DNA of 64,000 nt from CAYJAZ01 sp964368455 (GCA_964368455.1 CAYJAZ010000001.1:62001-126000); one strand, 5' to 3'. Positions 17,808 to 27,125 are shown, numbered from the stretch's first letter. Notes: generated from the letters alone by a model not told the origin. Translations and numbers: made by a program.

Positions 17808-18728
17808 ATGAGACTTATCACACGTTCTGATTTTGACGGATTGGCTTGTGCTGTATTATTAAAAGAAGCTGGAATTATTGACTCTTGGACTTTTGCACAT
17901 CCTAAAGATTTACAAGATGGTTTAGTAAAAGTTGATGAAAATGATTGTCTAGCAAACGTACCTTATGTAGAAGGTTGCGGCTTATGGTTTGATCACCACT
18001 CTAGCGAACAAGAAAGACAATCTTTTAAAGAATTTAAAGGCGATAGTCGTCCTGCTCCTAGTGCTGCACATGTTATTTATGATTATTATGGCGGAAAAGA
18101 AAAATTTCCTAATTTTGATGAATTATTAGTAGCTGTTGATAAAGTTGACTCAGCAGATTTAACATCTGATGAAATATTAAATCCACAAAAACATCCATGG
18201 ATTTTACTTGGATTTATTATGGATCCACGTACAGGATTAGGCAGATTTAGAGAATTTACTATTTCAAACTACCAATTAATGGAAAAATTAGTTGAATGGT
18301 GTAGAACAGATAGTATCGAAACTATTATGGCTTATCCAGATATCAAAGAAAGAATTGAACTTTACAATGAACAAACAGAAAAGTTTATTGAAATGGTGCA
18401 TGCTAATACAAAGATTGATGGCACTGTTATAATTACAGATCTTCGTAATGTAGAAACTATTTATACTGGAAATCGTTTTATTATCTATAGCCTTTTCCCT
18501 GAACAAAATGTTTCTGCTTGGATTGTAAGCGGTAAGGGCGGTAAAGGCTGTTCAGCTGCTGTTGGTTATAGCGTTGTGAATAGAAGTGCAAAAGTTAATG
18601 TTGGCTCATTAATGCTTAAGTATAATGGCGGCGGCCATAAAGCTGTTGGCACTTGCCAATTCACCGACGAAGAAATGGCTACAGATCTTCCAAAAATGCT
18701 TGCTGAATTGAAAGAATTAAATAAATAA
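17808..18728 (+). CDS. DHH family phosphoesterase
   Basis: A 306-residue DHH/DHHA1-type phosphoesterase. Metal-binding motifs are TRSDFDGLACA (motif I, residues about 5-15), GLWFDHHSSE (DHH motif near 60), and AVDKVDSAD (near 110). The C-terminal DHHA1-like segment has LMLKYNGGGHKAVG with the substrate-binding GGGH. This group includes exopolyphosphatases and cyclic-dinucleotide or nanoRNA phosphodiesterases; I cannot tell which. ATG at 17808 is preceded by AAGGAGAA. The last 17 codons are repeated twice downstream by a 156-bp tandem repeat, so the native terminator has been moved about 310 bases away from the stop. Confidence 0.85.
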   Translation: MRLITRSDFDGLACAVLLKEAGIIDSWTFAHPKDLQDGLVKVDENDCLANVPYVEGCGLWFDHHSSEQERQSFKEFKGDSRPAPSAAHVIYDYYGGKEKFPNFDELLVAVDKVDSADLTSDEILNPQKHPWILLGFIMDPRTGLGRFREFTISNYQLMEKLVEWCRTDSIETIMAYPDIKERIELYNEQTEKFIEMVHANTKIDGTVIITDLRNVETIYTGNRFIIYSLFPEQNVSAWIVSGKGGKGCSAAVGYSVVNRSAKVNVGSLMLKYNGGGHKAVGTCQFTDEEMATDLPKMLAELKELNK

Positions 18729-19048
18729 GCGAAGCGAAGAAATTCTTTAGCGAGCGAAGCAAGAACGACGCTTCTTGCAAGCGAGGATTTTGTGCCTAGT
18801 TAGGCCAAAATCTATCTGAATTAAGTAGAAATGGCTACAGATCTTCCAAAAATGCTCGCTGAATTGAAAGAATTAAATAAATAAGCGAAGCGAAATAATT
18901 CTTTAGCGAGCGAAGCAAGAACGACGTTTCTTGCAAGCGAGGATTTTGTGCCTAGTTAGGCCAAAATCTATCTGAATTAAGTAGAAATGGCTACAGATCT
19001 TCCAAAAATGTTAGCTGAATTGAAAGAATTAAATAAGTAAGCGAAGAA
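18672..19048 (+). repeat. 156-bp tandem repeat: duplicated DHH gene tail plus family C element
   Basis: The unit starts inside the DHH gene (18672) and recurs at 18828 and 18984, a period of exactly 156 bases. Each unit holds the last roughly 57 coding bases with the stop. The first two also hold a family C element. Hairpin 1 has arms GCAAGAA/TTCTTGC around a 6-base CGACGY loop (18759-18778 and 18915-18934). Hairpin 2 has outer arms GATTTTG/CAAAATC, a bulged T and inner arms GCCTA/TAGGC (18786-18812 and 18942-18968). The third copy lacks C and leads into the terminator. Confidence 0.95.
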
Positions 19049-19059
19049 ATTAAATTTAT

Positions 19060-19095
19060 AAGGACATAGTGCTAAATACTATGTCCTTTTTTAAT
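19060..19095 (+). terminator. intrinsic terminator of the DHH gene
   Basis: Eleven-base stem AAGGACATAGT/ACTATGTCCTT with a 7-base loop and a T run, lying beyond the tandem tail copies. Confidence 0.9.
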
Positions 19096-19113
19096 TTAAT
19101 AATAGTTAAAGAA

Positions 19114-19282
19114 ATGGATTGCCACGTCGCAAGCTCCTCGCAATGACGAGTCGAGAAAATTTCTTTTACTGCTGACGATTTAATTTAAATTATTATTTAC
19201 AATAGAAATTTTTATCCCATTAAATACGTTTTACTGACTCGTCATTGCGAGGAGGGGTATAACGACGACGTGGCAATCCATG
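19114..19282. repeat. family A inverted-repeat element, copy 1
   Basis: About 169 bp. The left arm starts ATGGATTGCCACGTCG and runs to CTCGCAATGACGAGTC. The right arm is its inverse, from GACTCGTCATTGCGAGG to CGTGGCAATCCATG. An AT-rich centre contains the shared TTTATCCCATTAAA segment. Seven other copies lie in the window. A family B element follows at once. Confidence 0.95.
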
Positions 19283-19510
19283 TCTTTAAAAAAAAGAAAT
19301 CACATTTGGAACGCAGTGACAAATGTCTACTTATTTTTTTAACGTTAGCCTATTCTTAAAATTTTAAAGCGGAAAAGTATTTAAGCTTTAGCTTAAAACT
19401 TTTCCGCAAATAAAAAAATAACTATTCTTCTTTAGCTAAGCCCTTACGGACACATCTTGCATATTAGGGTTTGCAAAGGGAATTATTCCCTTTGCCCGTC
19501 GGAGACATAA
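19283..19510 (+). repeat. family B repeat, copy 1
   Basis: It starts TCTTTAAAA at the right end of A, then CACATTTGGAACGCAGTGACAAATG. A long hairpin at 19369-19407 has outer arms GCGGAAAAGT/ACTTTTCCGC and inner arms TTAAGC/GCTTAA. A second hairpin at 19473-19495 has arms GCAAAGGGAA/TTCCCTTTGC, followed by CCGTCGGAGACA. Related copies lie at 29192-29433 (inverted) and 57169-57420. Confidence 0.85.
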
Positions 19511-19527
19511 TAAACAAAACCACTATT

Positions 19528-20796
19528 CTACTTTGCCCACAAAAGCCTATTCCCTTTCTTTGTGAGATTTCCTAAATAGAGTTCTTTCCAATAGAAGGGG
19601 ACAATATTTTCTTTTCCTTCGTAGTTGAGTGATTGCCCATTTATGAGTGCGTATATTTTTTGAATATCTTCTTTGCTTTCGAATATAATTTTTTCTTTGG
19701 ATGGCGGATATATTCTTAATTTTGCAGAGAGCTGTGAATTGAGATTTGCTGCTTTTCCTATATTCATACCTTGAAATTTGAAATATTTGTTTTCATTTGC
19801 TAATTCTAATGCTTTTTCAGGTATATAATAGATATTTTTTCCAAAGATATAGGCTTTATCTTGCTTTTCAATTGGATTTTTTAATTTTATGGAATCGAAA
19901 TTTTTATTTTCTATGATTTTTTCAATTGTTCTTTCTTGGATTTTATGTGCTTCTTTTTTGAATTTAGCTACAAAAAATCCTTGTGTATCTTGATGTTTTG
20001 TTTCTAATCTCCATACTCCATCTATATTATTTTTTGCAATATCCATTTCAAATTCAGGTAATGGCTGTAATTTTTCTTGTTTGAGGCCAAGTTCGTTAAT
20101 AGCGAAGAGAACTTGTTCTTCATTTTCTTCTATATTTGTAGTGCAGGTGGAATAGACTATTGTTCCATTAACTTTTAATAATCTATAGGCTTCTTTGATT
20201 AATTGTTTTTGTAAAGCAACTAGATTTCTAGCTTTTTCTTTTGTCCAAATTTCTTTTACAAGCGGATTTTTGTCTATTGTTCCCCAGCCTGAACATGGCG
20301 GATCAAGTAATATATGGTCAAAAGATTGATCTGCTAATGGAATTTTTTCACCTGAATAATTACAAGTGACTACATTAAAACATTGCATTAGTTCTAGATT
20401 TCTGCGTAGATTTGCAAGTCTTGTAGAATTTGGTTCGTTTGCGATTATAGTAGTATTTGTATTGAAGATATTTGATAGCATACTTGTTTTACTACCTGGA
20501 CTAGCACACATATCGAGAATTGTGATATTTTTATCTGTTATTTCCATATTTTGCTTTAGAGCAACTGGTGGCAACATAGAGGCTCTGTCTTGAATATAGA
20601 TAAGGCCAAAATAGTGTGCAAGGCTATTTCCTAAAGAATTTTTTTCAAGAGTACAGCGTCTTGCTAATGGGAAGAAAGTATCTTCTTCAAATTCATAATC
20701 TTCTGCTTTTAAAAAATCTTCGATAAGTGGGAGTTCATTATTATTCTTAGAAATAATTCTAAAAGAACGCTTAATTTTCATTTGTGTTTTTAGCAT
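19528..20796 (-). CDS. RsmB/NOP-family RNA (cytosine-5) methyltransferase
   Basis: An S-adenosylmethionine-dependent rRNA or tRNA m5C methyltransferase of 422 residues. The SAM-binding loop is ILDMCASPGSKTS (about 95-107). Motif IV is LLDPPCSGWG and motif VI is VYSTCT, giving the two cysteines of the m5C mechanism. The C-terminal region (FKFQGMNIGKAANL, FYWKELYLGNLTKKGNRLL) resembles the RNA-binding domain of RsmF/YebU-type enzymes rather than the NusB domain of RsmB. The start is ambiguous between 20796 and an ATG five codons in. Exact target base not determinable. Confidence 0.88.
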   Translation of the reverse strand: MLKTQMKIKRSFRIISKNNNELPLIEDFLKAEDYEFEEDTFFPLARRCTLEKNSLGNSLAHYFGLIYIQDRASMLPPVALKQNMEITDKNITILDMCASPGSKTSMLSNIFNTNTTIIANEPNSTRLANLRRNLELMQCFNVVTCNYSGEKIPLADQSFDHILLDPPCSGWGTIDKNPLVKEIWTKEKARNLVALQKQLIKEAYRLLKVNGTIVYSTCTTNIEENEEQVLFAINELGLKQEKLQPLPEFEMDIAKNNIDGVWRLETKHQDTQGFFVAKFKKEAHKIQERTIEKIIENKNFDSIKLKNPIEKQDKAYIFGKNIYYIPEKALELANENKYFKFQGMNIGKAANLNSQLSAKLRIYPPSKEKIIFESKEDIQKIYALINGQSLNYEGKENIVPFYWKELYLGNLTKKGNRLLWAK

Positions 20797-20882
20797 TTTT
20801 TTGTTATTGTCCTATGTGTGTTAATAATGTAAATCAATTAATAAAAATATTAATAGAATTAAAATGAGGAATAGTGTCAAAT

Positions 20883-22508
20883 ATGAAAAAATCTTTTTCT
20901 TTACTACTTGCATTTTGCTCTGTGTTTCTTATCTCAACACAAGCTTTTGCGAATGTCAAAACTTATCTTGTAGCTCCATTTAAAGTGAATGGCCCTTCTG
21001 ATTATCAATATTTAGAACGTTCTATTCCTTCAATGGTTGCTTCTCGTTTATTCTGGAGTGAAAATTACGAAACAGCTTCTACTCAAGATTCTTTTGCTAA
21101 AACAAAGCCGATTGATTCACGTCAAACAGCTTCAAAAACTTTAGATAAGCAAAAAGCCGATTATTTGTTTTATGGTTCTGTAACAATTCTTGGTAATGAA
21201 GCTAGTGTTGATATGACAGCATTAAGCAAACAAGGCCAAGTATGGCAGAATTCAACAAGTGCTAAGGTGGATAATCTTATCACTGAATTACAAACTTTGT
21301 CTGATACATTTGCAAGCCAAGTTTTTAAGAAAAAAGCATCTAGCCAAGCACGTTCTGGCGAATTTATTGGTAGAGTTCCAACTTCTGGAAGCATTATTGA
21401 AGCAGAACAAAGTTCACGCTTTGTTTCTTCTTCATTCTACTATGAAGATCAAGACACAACTCGCTTAAGAAGCCAAACTCTTCCTATTGCTGCTGTGAGC
21501 ATGGATATGGCAGATATAGACAATGATAATGCAGCTGAAATGGTTTTTGCTGATGCTGCTAATAAAATCTATCTTTATTCATGGATGAATGGAAAATTAA
21601 GCGCTAAGGCTGAATACGAACTTCCTGGTGCTGTTCGTTCTCTTGCAGTACGCTTCTTTGAACAAGGTGGCAAACACTATATTGCTTATTCTGGTTTTAG
21701 TGATCATGAAGCAAGACCACTTGGAACAATCTTAGAATTTAATGGATCTTCTTTAGTAGAAGTTGCAGATCGTATTCCTTACTATCTTAACACTGTTATT
21801 CTTCCTGGCTTAAGAAAAAGAACTTTGATTGCACAATCTTATGATATGAAAAAAGTTTTCAGAGGCCCTGTTTTTGAACTTTATGTAGATGGAAATAAGT
21901 CTTATTCTAAAGGCCCTAATGTTCCATCCTTGCCTAGTGTAGCAAATGTCTATAACTTTGCTTATTTACCTTCCTCTGCAGGCGATAATGTAGCTGTTTT
22001 AGATAAACATGAAAAAATTGCTGTCTATGCTAAATCTGGAAAGAGACTATACCAAACAACTGATACATATTCAGGTGGTAATGCGTATATTCGTCTATTT
22101 GGCGGTAAGTTAAGTGGTAATACATACGACAATACTTCTTATTACTATATCCCAATGCGTATGCTTTCCTTAGATTTAGATAAGAATAATAAATACGAAT
22201 TACTTGCTAACAGACCTTTATCAACAGCTGCTACAGTTTTCAAAAACTTCAGAAACTACCCACAAGGCGAAATTCAAGCCTTTGTTTGGGATGAATACAC
22301 ATTAGCTATGCTTTGGAAAACAAAGAAAATTAATGGTACTGTGGCTGATATTCATGTAGGCGATCCTAACGATGATGGCATACTTGATTTAGTTGTTACA
22401 GTGGTTTCTTATCCAGGTGCTCTAGGTACTGGCGATAAAAAGACTTATGTAAGCCTTTTCCCACTAGAATTAGAAGAAATTCAAAACGCTCCTGGCGAAA
22501 GAAATTAA
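20883..22508 (+). CDS. exported FG-GAP/VCBS repeat protein
   Basis: A 541-residue exported protein. A signal peptide (KKSFSLLLAFCSVFLISTQAFA) is cut after AFA. An N-terminal part (about 30-150) resembles the periplasmic domain that builds short-lived stress or assembly sensors. A repeated beta-propeller-like region follows with calcium-type loops DIDNDNAAEMVFAD, DLDKNNKYELLAN and DPNDDGILDLVV. The start is taken at ATG 20883; a GTG three codons earlier sits only three bases from the GAGGA site. It ends at a strong terminator shared with hisF. Envelope or secreted role likely; substrate unknown. Confidence 0.75.
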   Translation: MKKSFSLLLAFCSVFLISTQAFANVKTYLVAPFKVNGPSDYQYLERSIPSMVASRLFWSENYETASTQDSFAKTKPIDSRQTASKTLDKQKADYLFYGSVTILGNEASVDMTALSKQGQVWQNSTSAKVDNLITELQTLSDTFASQVFKKKASSQARSGEFIGRVPTSGSIIEAEQSSRFVSSSFYYEDQDTTRLRSQTLPIAAVSMDMADIDNDNAAEMVFADAANKIYLYSWMNGKLSAKAEYELPGAVRSLAVRFFEQGGKHYIAYSGFSDHEARPLGTILEFNGSSLVEVADRIPYYLNTVILPGLRKRTLIAQSYDMKKVFRGPVFELYVDGNKSYSKGPNVPSLPSVANVYNFAYLPSSAGDNVAVLDKHEKIAVYAKSGKRLYQTTDTYSGGNAYIRLFGGKLSGNTYDNTSYYYIPMRMLSLDLDKNNKYELLANRPLSTAATVFKNFRNYPQGEIQAFVWDEYTLAMLWKTKKINGTVADIHVGDPNDDGILDLVVTVVSYPGALGTGDKKTYVSLFPLELEEIQNAPGERN

Positions 22509-22540
22509 TTCTATTCTAAAGAAAAATTGATTAAATAGAA

Positions 22541-22575
22541 AATCCCTTGTTAGAGATAACAAGGGATTTTTTTGA
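22541..22575. terminator. bidirectional intrinsic terminator
   Basis: Twelve-base stem AATCCCTTGTTA/TAACAAGGGATT with a GAGA loop and a T run, between the FG-GAP gene (+) and hisF (-). Confidence 0.9.
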
Positions 22576-22595
22576 TGGAAGAAAATTAACTATAA

Positions 22596-23378
22596 TTACA
22601 TTCTTACTTTTATATTTTCTTTGTGCAAATATTCTTTTATTTCTTGCATGGTGTATTCATTATTATGTACTATTGAAGCAATTAATGCAGCACTTGCACC
22701 AACATGCAAAGCTTCTGCTAAGTGTTTTGGTTCTCCAGCACCTCCAGAAGCGATTACAGGTATCTTTACAGCCTCGCAAATCATTTTTGTGAGATTGAGT
22801 TCATATCCAGTCTTCATACCGTCTGCATCAATAGAATTTAGGCATATTTCGCCTGCTCCTAATTTTTCGCAACGTATAGCCCATTCTAAAGCGTCTATGC
22901 CCATTTTTGTGCGGCCGCCATGTATAACTATTTCATAACCAGATGGAATTTCTTTAGTTATTTCAACTTTTAAAACATCCATACCTACAACCACAGCCTG
23001 AGAGCCAAAGGCATAAGCACCTTCTGAAATAAGAGTTGGATTTTTTACAGCAGCTGAATTGAGTGAAATTTTTTCAGCTCCAGCAAGTAAAACTTCACGC
23101 ATTTGTGAAAGTTCTGAAATGCCTCCGCCTACACTAAAAGGGATGAAGATATTTTCAGCTACTCTTGAAACTACATCAAGAAAAAGGCCACGTTTTTCGT
23201 GTGAAGCTGTGATGTCATAAAAAACTATTTCATCAGCACCGTCTTCATAGTATTTTTTTGCACTTTCTACAGGATCGCCAATATCGATATTTCCTTGAAA
23301 TTTTATACCTTTAGTTAATTTTCCATCTCGAACATCAAGACAAGGAATAATACGTTTTGAGAGATTTTCTTTTGTCAT
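22596..23378 (-). CDS. hisF: imidazole glycerol phosphate synthase cyclase subunit
   Basis: Uses ammonia from HisH to close the imidazole ring in histidine synthesis and releases AICAR, the substrate of the transformylase at 16.4 kb. The TIM barrel has both catalytic Asp residues, in IIPCLDVRDGKL and SIDADGMKTGYEL. Phosphate loops are FSVGGGI and PVIASGGAG. The start is set at ATG 23378 (MTKENLSK) because AAAGGAAAGACA precedes it. An in-frame start 13 codons earlier would overlap hisH and lacks a site. About 260 residues, the family norm. hisH is ten bases upstream. Confidence 0.95.
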   Translation of the reverse strand: MTKENLSKRIIPCLDVRDGKLTKGIKFQGNIDIGDPVESAKKYYEDGADEIVFYDITASHEKRGLFLDVVSRVAENIFIPFSVGGGISELSQMREVLLAGAEKISLNSAAVKNPTLISEGAYAFGSQAVVVGMDVLKVEITKEIPSGYEIVIHGGRTKMGIDALEWAIRCEKLGAGEICLNSIDADGMKTGYELNLTKMICEAVKIPVIASGGAGEPKHLAEALHVGASAALIASIVHNNEYTMQEIKEYLHKENIKVRM

Positions 23379-23388
23379 TGTCTTTCCT

Positions 23389-24018
23389 TTATGCTTGATT
23401 AAAACAATATTGTGCAAAATTTTCTAATAATTTTAAGCCAACTTTTCCGCTTTTTTCTGGATGACATTGTACAGCCCAAAGGCCATTTTTTCCATAAATA
23501 GATGTAAATTCCATACCATAAGTGGTTGAAGCTAAGATTAAATCTTCTTCTACTTCATTATAATAAGAATGGACAAAATAAAATTCATCGCCAGAGTTAA
23601 TGCCAGAAAACAAAGGAGAATCTTTTTTTAATACAAGAGCATTCCAGCCCATGTGCGGTATATTGATTTCTCTATTTCCTTCTTTTAGTCCAGCAGGAAA
23701 AAGCCTACAATTTCCTTTTACTATACCTAAGGTTTTTGTATTATGCTCTTCTGAAAAATCAAGTAAAATTTGTGCACCAAGACAAAGGCCGAGAAGTGGT
23801 TTTTCTTCAGCTATAAGTTTTTTTAAAACCAGATCTAATTTATGGCTTGTTAAATAATCCATTGCTTGTGCAGCAGAGCCAACACCAGGAAATATAACAC
23901 CTTTTGCTTGTAAAAGTTCTTCTTGCTTTTGCGTAATCACACATTCAATATTTTGTGCTTTTAGAGCCCTGTACACGGAAGTTTGATTTCCAGCTTCATA
24001 ATCGAGGATAGCGAGCAT
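23389..24018 (-). CDS. hisH: imidazole glycerol phosphate synthase glutaminase subunit
   Basis: A class I glutamine amidotransferase that feeds ammonia to HisF. The 209 residues hold the nucleophile Cys in LLGLCLGAQILLD, the oxyanion strand GVIFPGVGSA, and the His-Glu pair in VQCHPEKSG. The N-terminus AILDYEAGNQTSVYRAL is typical of HisH. It is directly upstream of hisF on the same strand. No other his genes are in the window. Confidence 0.95.
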   Translation of the reverse strand: MLAILDYEAGNQTSVYRALKAQNIECVITQKQEELLQAKGVIFPGVGSAAQAMDYLTSHKLDLVLKKLIAEEKPLLGLCLGAQILLDFSEEHNTKTLGIVKGNCRLFPAGLKEGNREINIPHMGWNALVLKKDSPLFSGINSGDEFYFVHSYYNEVEEDLILASTTYGMEFTSIYGKNGLWAVQCHPEKSGKVGLKLLENFAQYCFNQA

Positions 24019-24033
24019 AGATTTTGCCTTTTT

Positions 24034-24594
24034 TTAATTTTTTAATTCAAGAGCTTGAGGCTCTGAAATAGGTGCTATTGTAGGTTCTTTTGGTTTTTGT
24101 ATTTGTGGATTTTTTAATTCTTTTGCTTGAAGAACTGGAAGACTTCTCTTAGGAGTTTGAACACTTGGACGCGTGATATCTTCTTGCTTTTTAAATTCTT
24201 TTGTTGTTGGCATACTAGGTGTAGAATTTTTTGGCGAAGAAGGCGAAGTCATACTTGGCATGCTCGGCATGGTAGGATTTTTTGGCGGATCTGGCCTTTC
24301 TTTAGCCTCTAGTTTTGTTCTTTTTTCTACATCAAGCTTCATGCCTTCAGGTGAACTGTGCTTATGCATGAAATTATTCCATTCTTCAAGGCTGACTTTA
24401 TTGTCTTTGTCAGAATCAATAATGTCATAAGCAGTCTTTGTGAAATTTGGATTAGCCATGCTAAATTCGTTATAATCAACAAATTTGTCTTCGTTGATGT
24501 CCATAAGTTCAAAACGTGAAGGTTGTTTTGCTTCTGCTTGTACATTTAAAGCTAGAACAGACAAAACAAGGCATAAGACTTTTAATTTATACAT
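24034..24594 (-). CDS. exported EF-hand protein with proline-rich tail
   Basis: 186 residues. The signal peptide is YKLKVLCLVLSVLALNVQAEA. Two EF-hand calcium loops follow close together: DINEDKFVDYNEF (about 33-45) and DSDKDNKVSLEEW (about 58-70), with Asp at positions 1, 3 and 5 and Glu at 12. The rest is rich in Pro, Ser, Thr and Lys with repeats of the PSMPSMTSP type, so probably disordered. It ends 15 bases upstream of hisH, perhaps in the same transcript. A calmodulin-like periplasmic calcium binder is likely; the partner is unknown. Confidence 0.7.
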   Translation of the reverse strand: MYKLKVLCLVLSVLALNVQAEAKQPSRFELMDINEDKFVDYNEFSMANPNFTKTAYDIIDSDKDNKVSLEEWNNFMHKHSSPEGMKLDVEKRTKLEAKERPDPPKNPTMPSMPSMTSPSSPKNSTPSMPTTKEFKKQEDITRPSVQTPKRSLPVLQAKELKNPQIQKPKEPTIAPISEPQALELKN

Positions 24595-24643
24595 AATTAC
24601 TTCTTTTTTTTCGCAAGATGTGCTGTTGCTTTGACAACTTCAA

Positions 24644-25903
24644 CTAGCGTACTACTTTTTTTTTTGATGTGTCAAACTCGTCTGAAAACCCTGAAACCTT
24701 AGATTTTTTTTCAAAAGGATCGTATCTATCCCCTCCAAAAAGTTTTGCTTCAAAATCTCTGTCGTCTTGCACAGGATCTGTAAATTCAGCACTATTAGAA
24801 ACTTTCTTTCCTTTCTTTTTAAAAATGTTTTTTATAGCGTCGTATTTTTTTTTCTTTTCTTCTGATTTAATTTCGCTTTCAATTCTTGGTCTAATATCAT
24901 GTGCCATAACTGGTTTTTTTAGTTCAAGGCAGATAATAAGTTCTTTTGAAACAGCAAGAGGAAAAGGCGAAGCAAGGGTTGCTTTGATAAGATTTTCGTA
25001 TTGATCTTCAAGTGGGTATATATCGTCAATATAAAATAAAATATCGATAAGGCTTTCAATTTCAACACTTTGAAAATACGAATCTATTTCACTTGCAAGT
25101 GGATTTCCTCTTTTAGGAAATCTTTTATAATATTCAATAGCAACTTCACGAACCTTACCCTTTTGGGCTCTTTGAGCATAAACTTTCATAGCTCTTGAAA
25201 GATGTGCAGCTTCGAGATCTGGACTTTCTTGAATCTTATAAATAGTTGCTAGGGCAACAAGTGCTTCTGCTTCATTTTTCTTTTCTAGACAGGCTTTTGC
25301 AAGCAAAGGAATAGCTCTTTTATAATCGCCATTTCTGGCTAAAAGTTTTCCTTCTTCATAAAGAGATGTAGGTTTTACTTCATTAGCACTGACTTGTTTT
25401 TCATTGATTAAATAGTCAAGTTCAGCATCAAATTTAAAAGTTTGTAATGGTTTATCTTTATTTTTTTCTATGTATTTAACTAAAAGATTTCTTTTTTCAG
25501 CTTCAAATTTTGCACATGAGATAATAAGCGGTTCTAAATCAATAGGTTTGAAAGGTATGATAAGAACTTGTGTAAAGCCAGCTTCTCTAAAGGCAATAAG
25601 TTCGTCTGAAGAGCTTGCTAGGCCAATAAAGGGCTGATGTAAAAGATAGGGATTAAGCTTAACAACATGCATTAAATCAAAGGCTGAAATGTCAGTAAGT
25701 TGAGCAAAGCAAAAAATAATTTCTTTTCTGTCGAAATTGCTCTTAGCTGAAGTGCCTATATCTTGTAAAAAACGCACGCCAGAAGTGTAGGTTGCAATAC
25801 TACGCATTCCAATAGATCTCAATATGGATTTTTGTATGTTTGCATGCCCATCACTTGGAGCTAAAATAAGTGCACGTTTAAATAAAGATTGTAAATTTTG
25901 CAT
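24644..25903 (-). CDS. degenerate receiver domain plus TPR protein
   Basis: 419 residues. The first 135 (ALILAPSDGHANIQKSILRSIG, then FCFAQLTDISAFDLMHVV and the TQVLIIPFKP end) look like a response-regulator receiver, with the KP near the C-terminal end but no clear phosphoacceptor Asp. Residues about 185-260 carry tetratricopeptide repeats (YEEGKLLARNGDYKRAIPLL, EALVALATIYKIQESPDLEAAH). The C-terminus is basic and low-complexity. Such receiver/TPR proteins are common in Desulfovibrio-type genomes. A scaffold or regulatory role is inferred; no effector domain is visible. Confidence 0.6.
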   Translation of the reverse strand: MQNLQSLFKRALILAPSDGHANIQKSILRSIGMRSIATYTSGVRFLQDIGTSAKSNFDRKEIIFCFAQLTDISAFDLMHVVKLNPYLLHQPFIGLASSSDELIAFREAGFTQVLIIPFKPIDLEPLIISCAKFEAEKRNLLVKYIEKNKDKPLQTFKFDAELDYLINEKQVSANEVKPTSLYEEGKLLARNGDYKRAIPLLAKACLEKKNEAEALVALATIYKIQESPDLEAAHLSRAMKVYAQRAQKGKVREVAIEYYKRFPKRGNPLASEIDSYFQSVEIESLIDILFYIDDIYPLEDQYENLIKATLASPFPLAVSKELIICLELKKPVMAHDIRPRIESEIKSEEKKKKYDAIKNIFKKKGKKVSNSAEFTDPVQDDRDFEAKLFGGDRYDPFEKKSKVSGFSDEFDTSKKKVVR

Positions 25904-25980
25904 GATTTATTATAGGCAATGTTAAAGTTTTTTGCAAGTATAATAAAAAGGCTTGATTAAGAATAAAATCGTATTTAAAA

Positions 25981-26613
25981 CTAGACTAAAGCAGAAAAAC
26001 CAACGCCAAAATATGTATTTCCCTCTCCATAACTCATAATAGAAGAAGACGGTTTTTCATAAAAAGTTGATGACATAGATTGTAATTGTGCTTTTGTTAC
26101 TGAAAGATCTTTTGAAATATTTTCGCTTGCTCTTGTTTTTTCTAAATTATCTAAATATTGTAGTTCTTTAAATTCATCGATTAAATGTGGGTTATCTACA
26201 AAAAACTGCTGAATCTTAAATCTATCAGGTGAATTTGTTATGATATCAACACCTTCGCCAGAATAATTCGTAACAAGTTGATATTCTGTGTTTTTATCGA
26301 TTCCAAGTTCTAGAAGTCCATTTTCAACTTCTTCTGAAAATTCAGCCTTTCTTTCTTCTTTATAGTTTTCTATTTTATTAAAAGATATTTTATTTTGATC
26401 GTGCAAACCAAGTGATGCAAAAACAGAATTTGCCGCAAGAGCAAGTTGATTTGTTTCATTTGCCCCATAGGCTTTTTTTGCCTGTTGAAATGATTTTGGC
26501 AAATCTTTGACAGATCTGATTTCTTCCTTTGCTTGAGCACTTTCATCGTTGTTTAAATTCCATAAGGAAGCTAAAGGGGAAGAAACGATTGGATTATTCG
26601 TAACTTGCGACAT
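25981..26613 (-). CDS. hypothetical protein
   Basis: About 210 residues, soluble, no signal peptide. The start is placed at ATG 26613 (MSQVTNNPIV) because GGAGAATT precedes it; a TTG five codons upstream is unlikely. The sequence is rich in Asn, Ser, Glu and Lys with a Ser-rich C-terminus ending in EGNTYFGVGFSALV. It has its own ribosome-binding site, and an unrelated terminator lies on its 5' side. I recognise no family. The style (Asn/Ser-rich N-terminus, helical middle with SKDLSVTKAQLQSMSS) could fit an exported flagellar-associated or secreted protein, but nothing proves this. Confidence 0.55.
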   Translation of the reverse strand: MSQVTNNPIVSSPLASLWNLNNDESAQAKEEIRSVKDLPKSFQQAKKAYGANETNQLALAANSVFASLGLHDQNKISFNKIENYKEERKAEFSEEVENGLLELGIDKNTEYQLVTNYSGEGVDIITNSPDRFKIQQFFVDNPHLIDEFKELQYLDNLEKTRASENISKDLSVTKAQLQSMSSTFYEKPSSSIMSYGEGNTYFGVGFSALV

Positions 26614-26754
26614 ATAATTCTCCTGCAAAGTTTATTTTTATTAAAAAAAGAGCGAAAAATTTTTGACGTTTTTTTCCTTTTTTTCTAACTTATAAAGATT
26701 AAGCAAATTATATGCCAAACTGTATTAAATTTTAAGATTTTATTAAAAATAAAA

Positions 26755-26786
26755 AAAGAAAAGCCCTTATTCTAAAATAAGGGCTT
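26755..26786 (-). terminator. intrinsic terminator of rpmB
   Basis: Stem AAGCCCTTATT/AATAAGGGCTT at 26761-26786, followed on the minus strand by a T-rich run. Lies just past the rpmB stop. Confidence 0.85.
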
Positions 26787-26823
26787 ACTCAAATTTGATT
26801 TCTGTGAATAAAAAGCTGTAAAA

Positions 26824-27036
26824 TTACTCGCCTTTAGGACGTGCAACAGGTTTTACCACAGCACCAGAACGAATGCAGCGTGTGCAAACATTGATGCTTT
26901 TTACTTGACCGTCAGTAAATTGATGACGAACATTTTGCAAGTTAGGTAAAAAACGTCTTTTTGTTTTAATATTAGAGTGACTTACCCAGTTGCCCACTTG
27001 TGGTGCTTTTCCACATACTTCACATTGCTTAGCCAT
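26824..27036 (-). CDS. rpmB: 50S ribosomal protein L28
   Basis: A 70-residue ribosomal protein of the large subunit. It has AKQCEVCGKAPQVGNWVSHSNIKTKRRFLPN, with two Cys pairs (CEVC and CTRC), the zinc-binding form of L28, and INVCTRCIRSGAVVKP near the end. ATG at 27036 follows AGGAGG. It is a single-gene unit with a clear promoter and terminator. Confidence 0.97.
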   Translation of the reverse strand: MAKQCEVCGKAPQVGNWVSHSNIKTKRRFLPNLQNVRHQFTDGQVKSINVCTRCIRSGAVVKPVARPKGE

Positions 27037-27096
27037 AATAGCCTCCTATAGTAAACACCCTTTGGGCGTAAAAACATAATTTTGTGTCGAACAAGA

Positions 27097-27125
27097 GTGA
27101 TACACTTTTTTTAAAAAAAGTGCAA
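27097..27125 (-). promoter_or_regulatory. sigma-70 promoter of rpmB
   Basis: On the minus strand: TTGCAC, a 17-base spacer made of a T7-A7 run plus GTG, then TATCAC. It is about 60 bases upstream of the rpmB start. The remaining interval to 27323 shows nothing more I can support. Confidence 0.65.

Noticed and set aside
23379..23417. Longer hisF N-terminus
   Set aside because: It overlaps hisH and lacks a ribosome-binding site, while ATG 23378 has AAAGGAAAG ahead.
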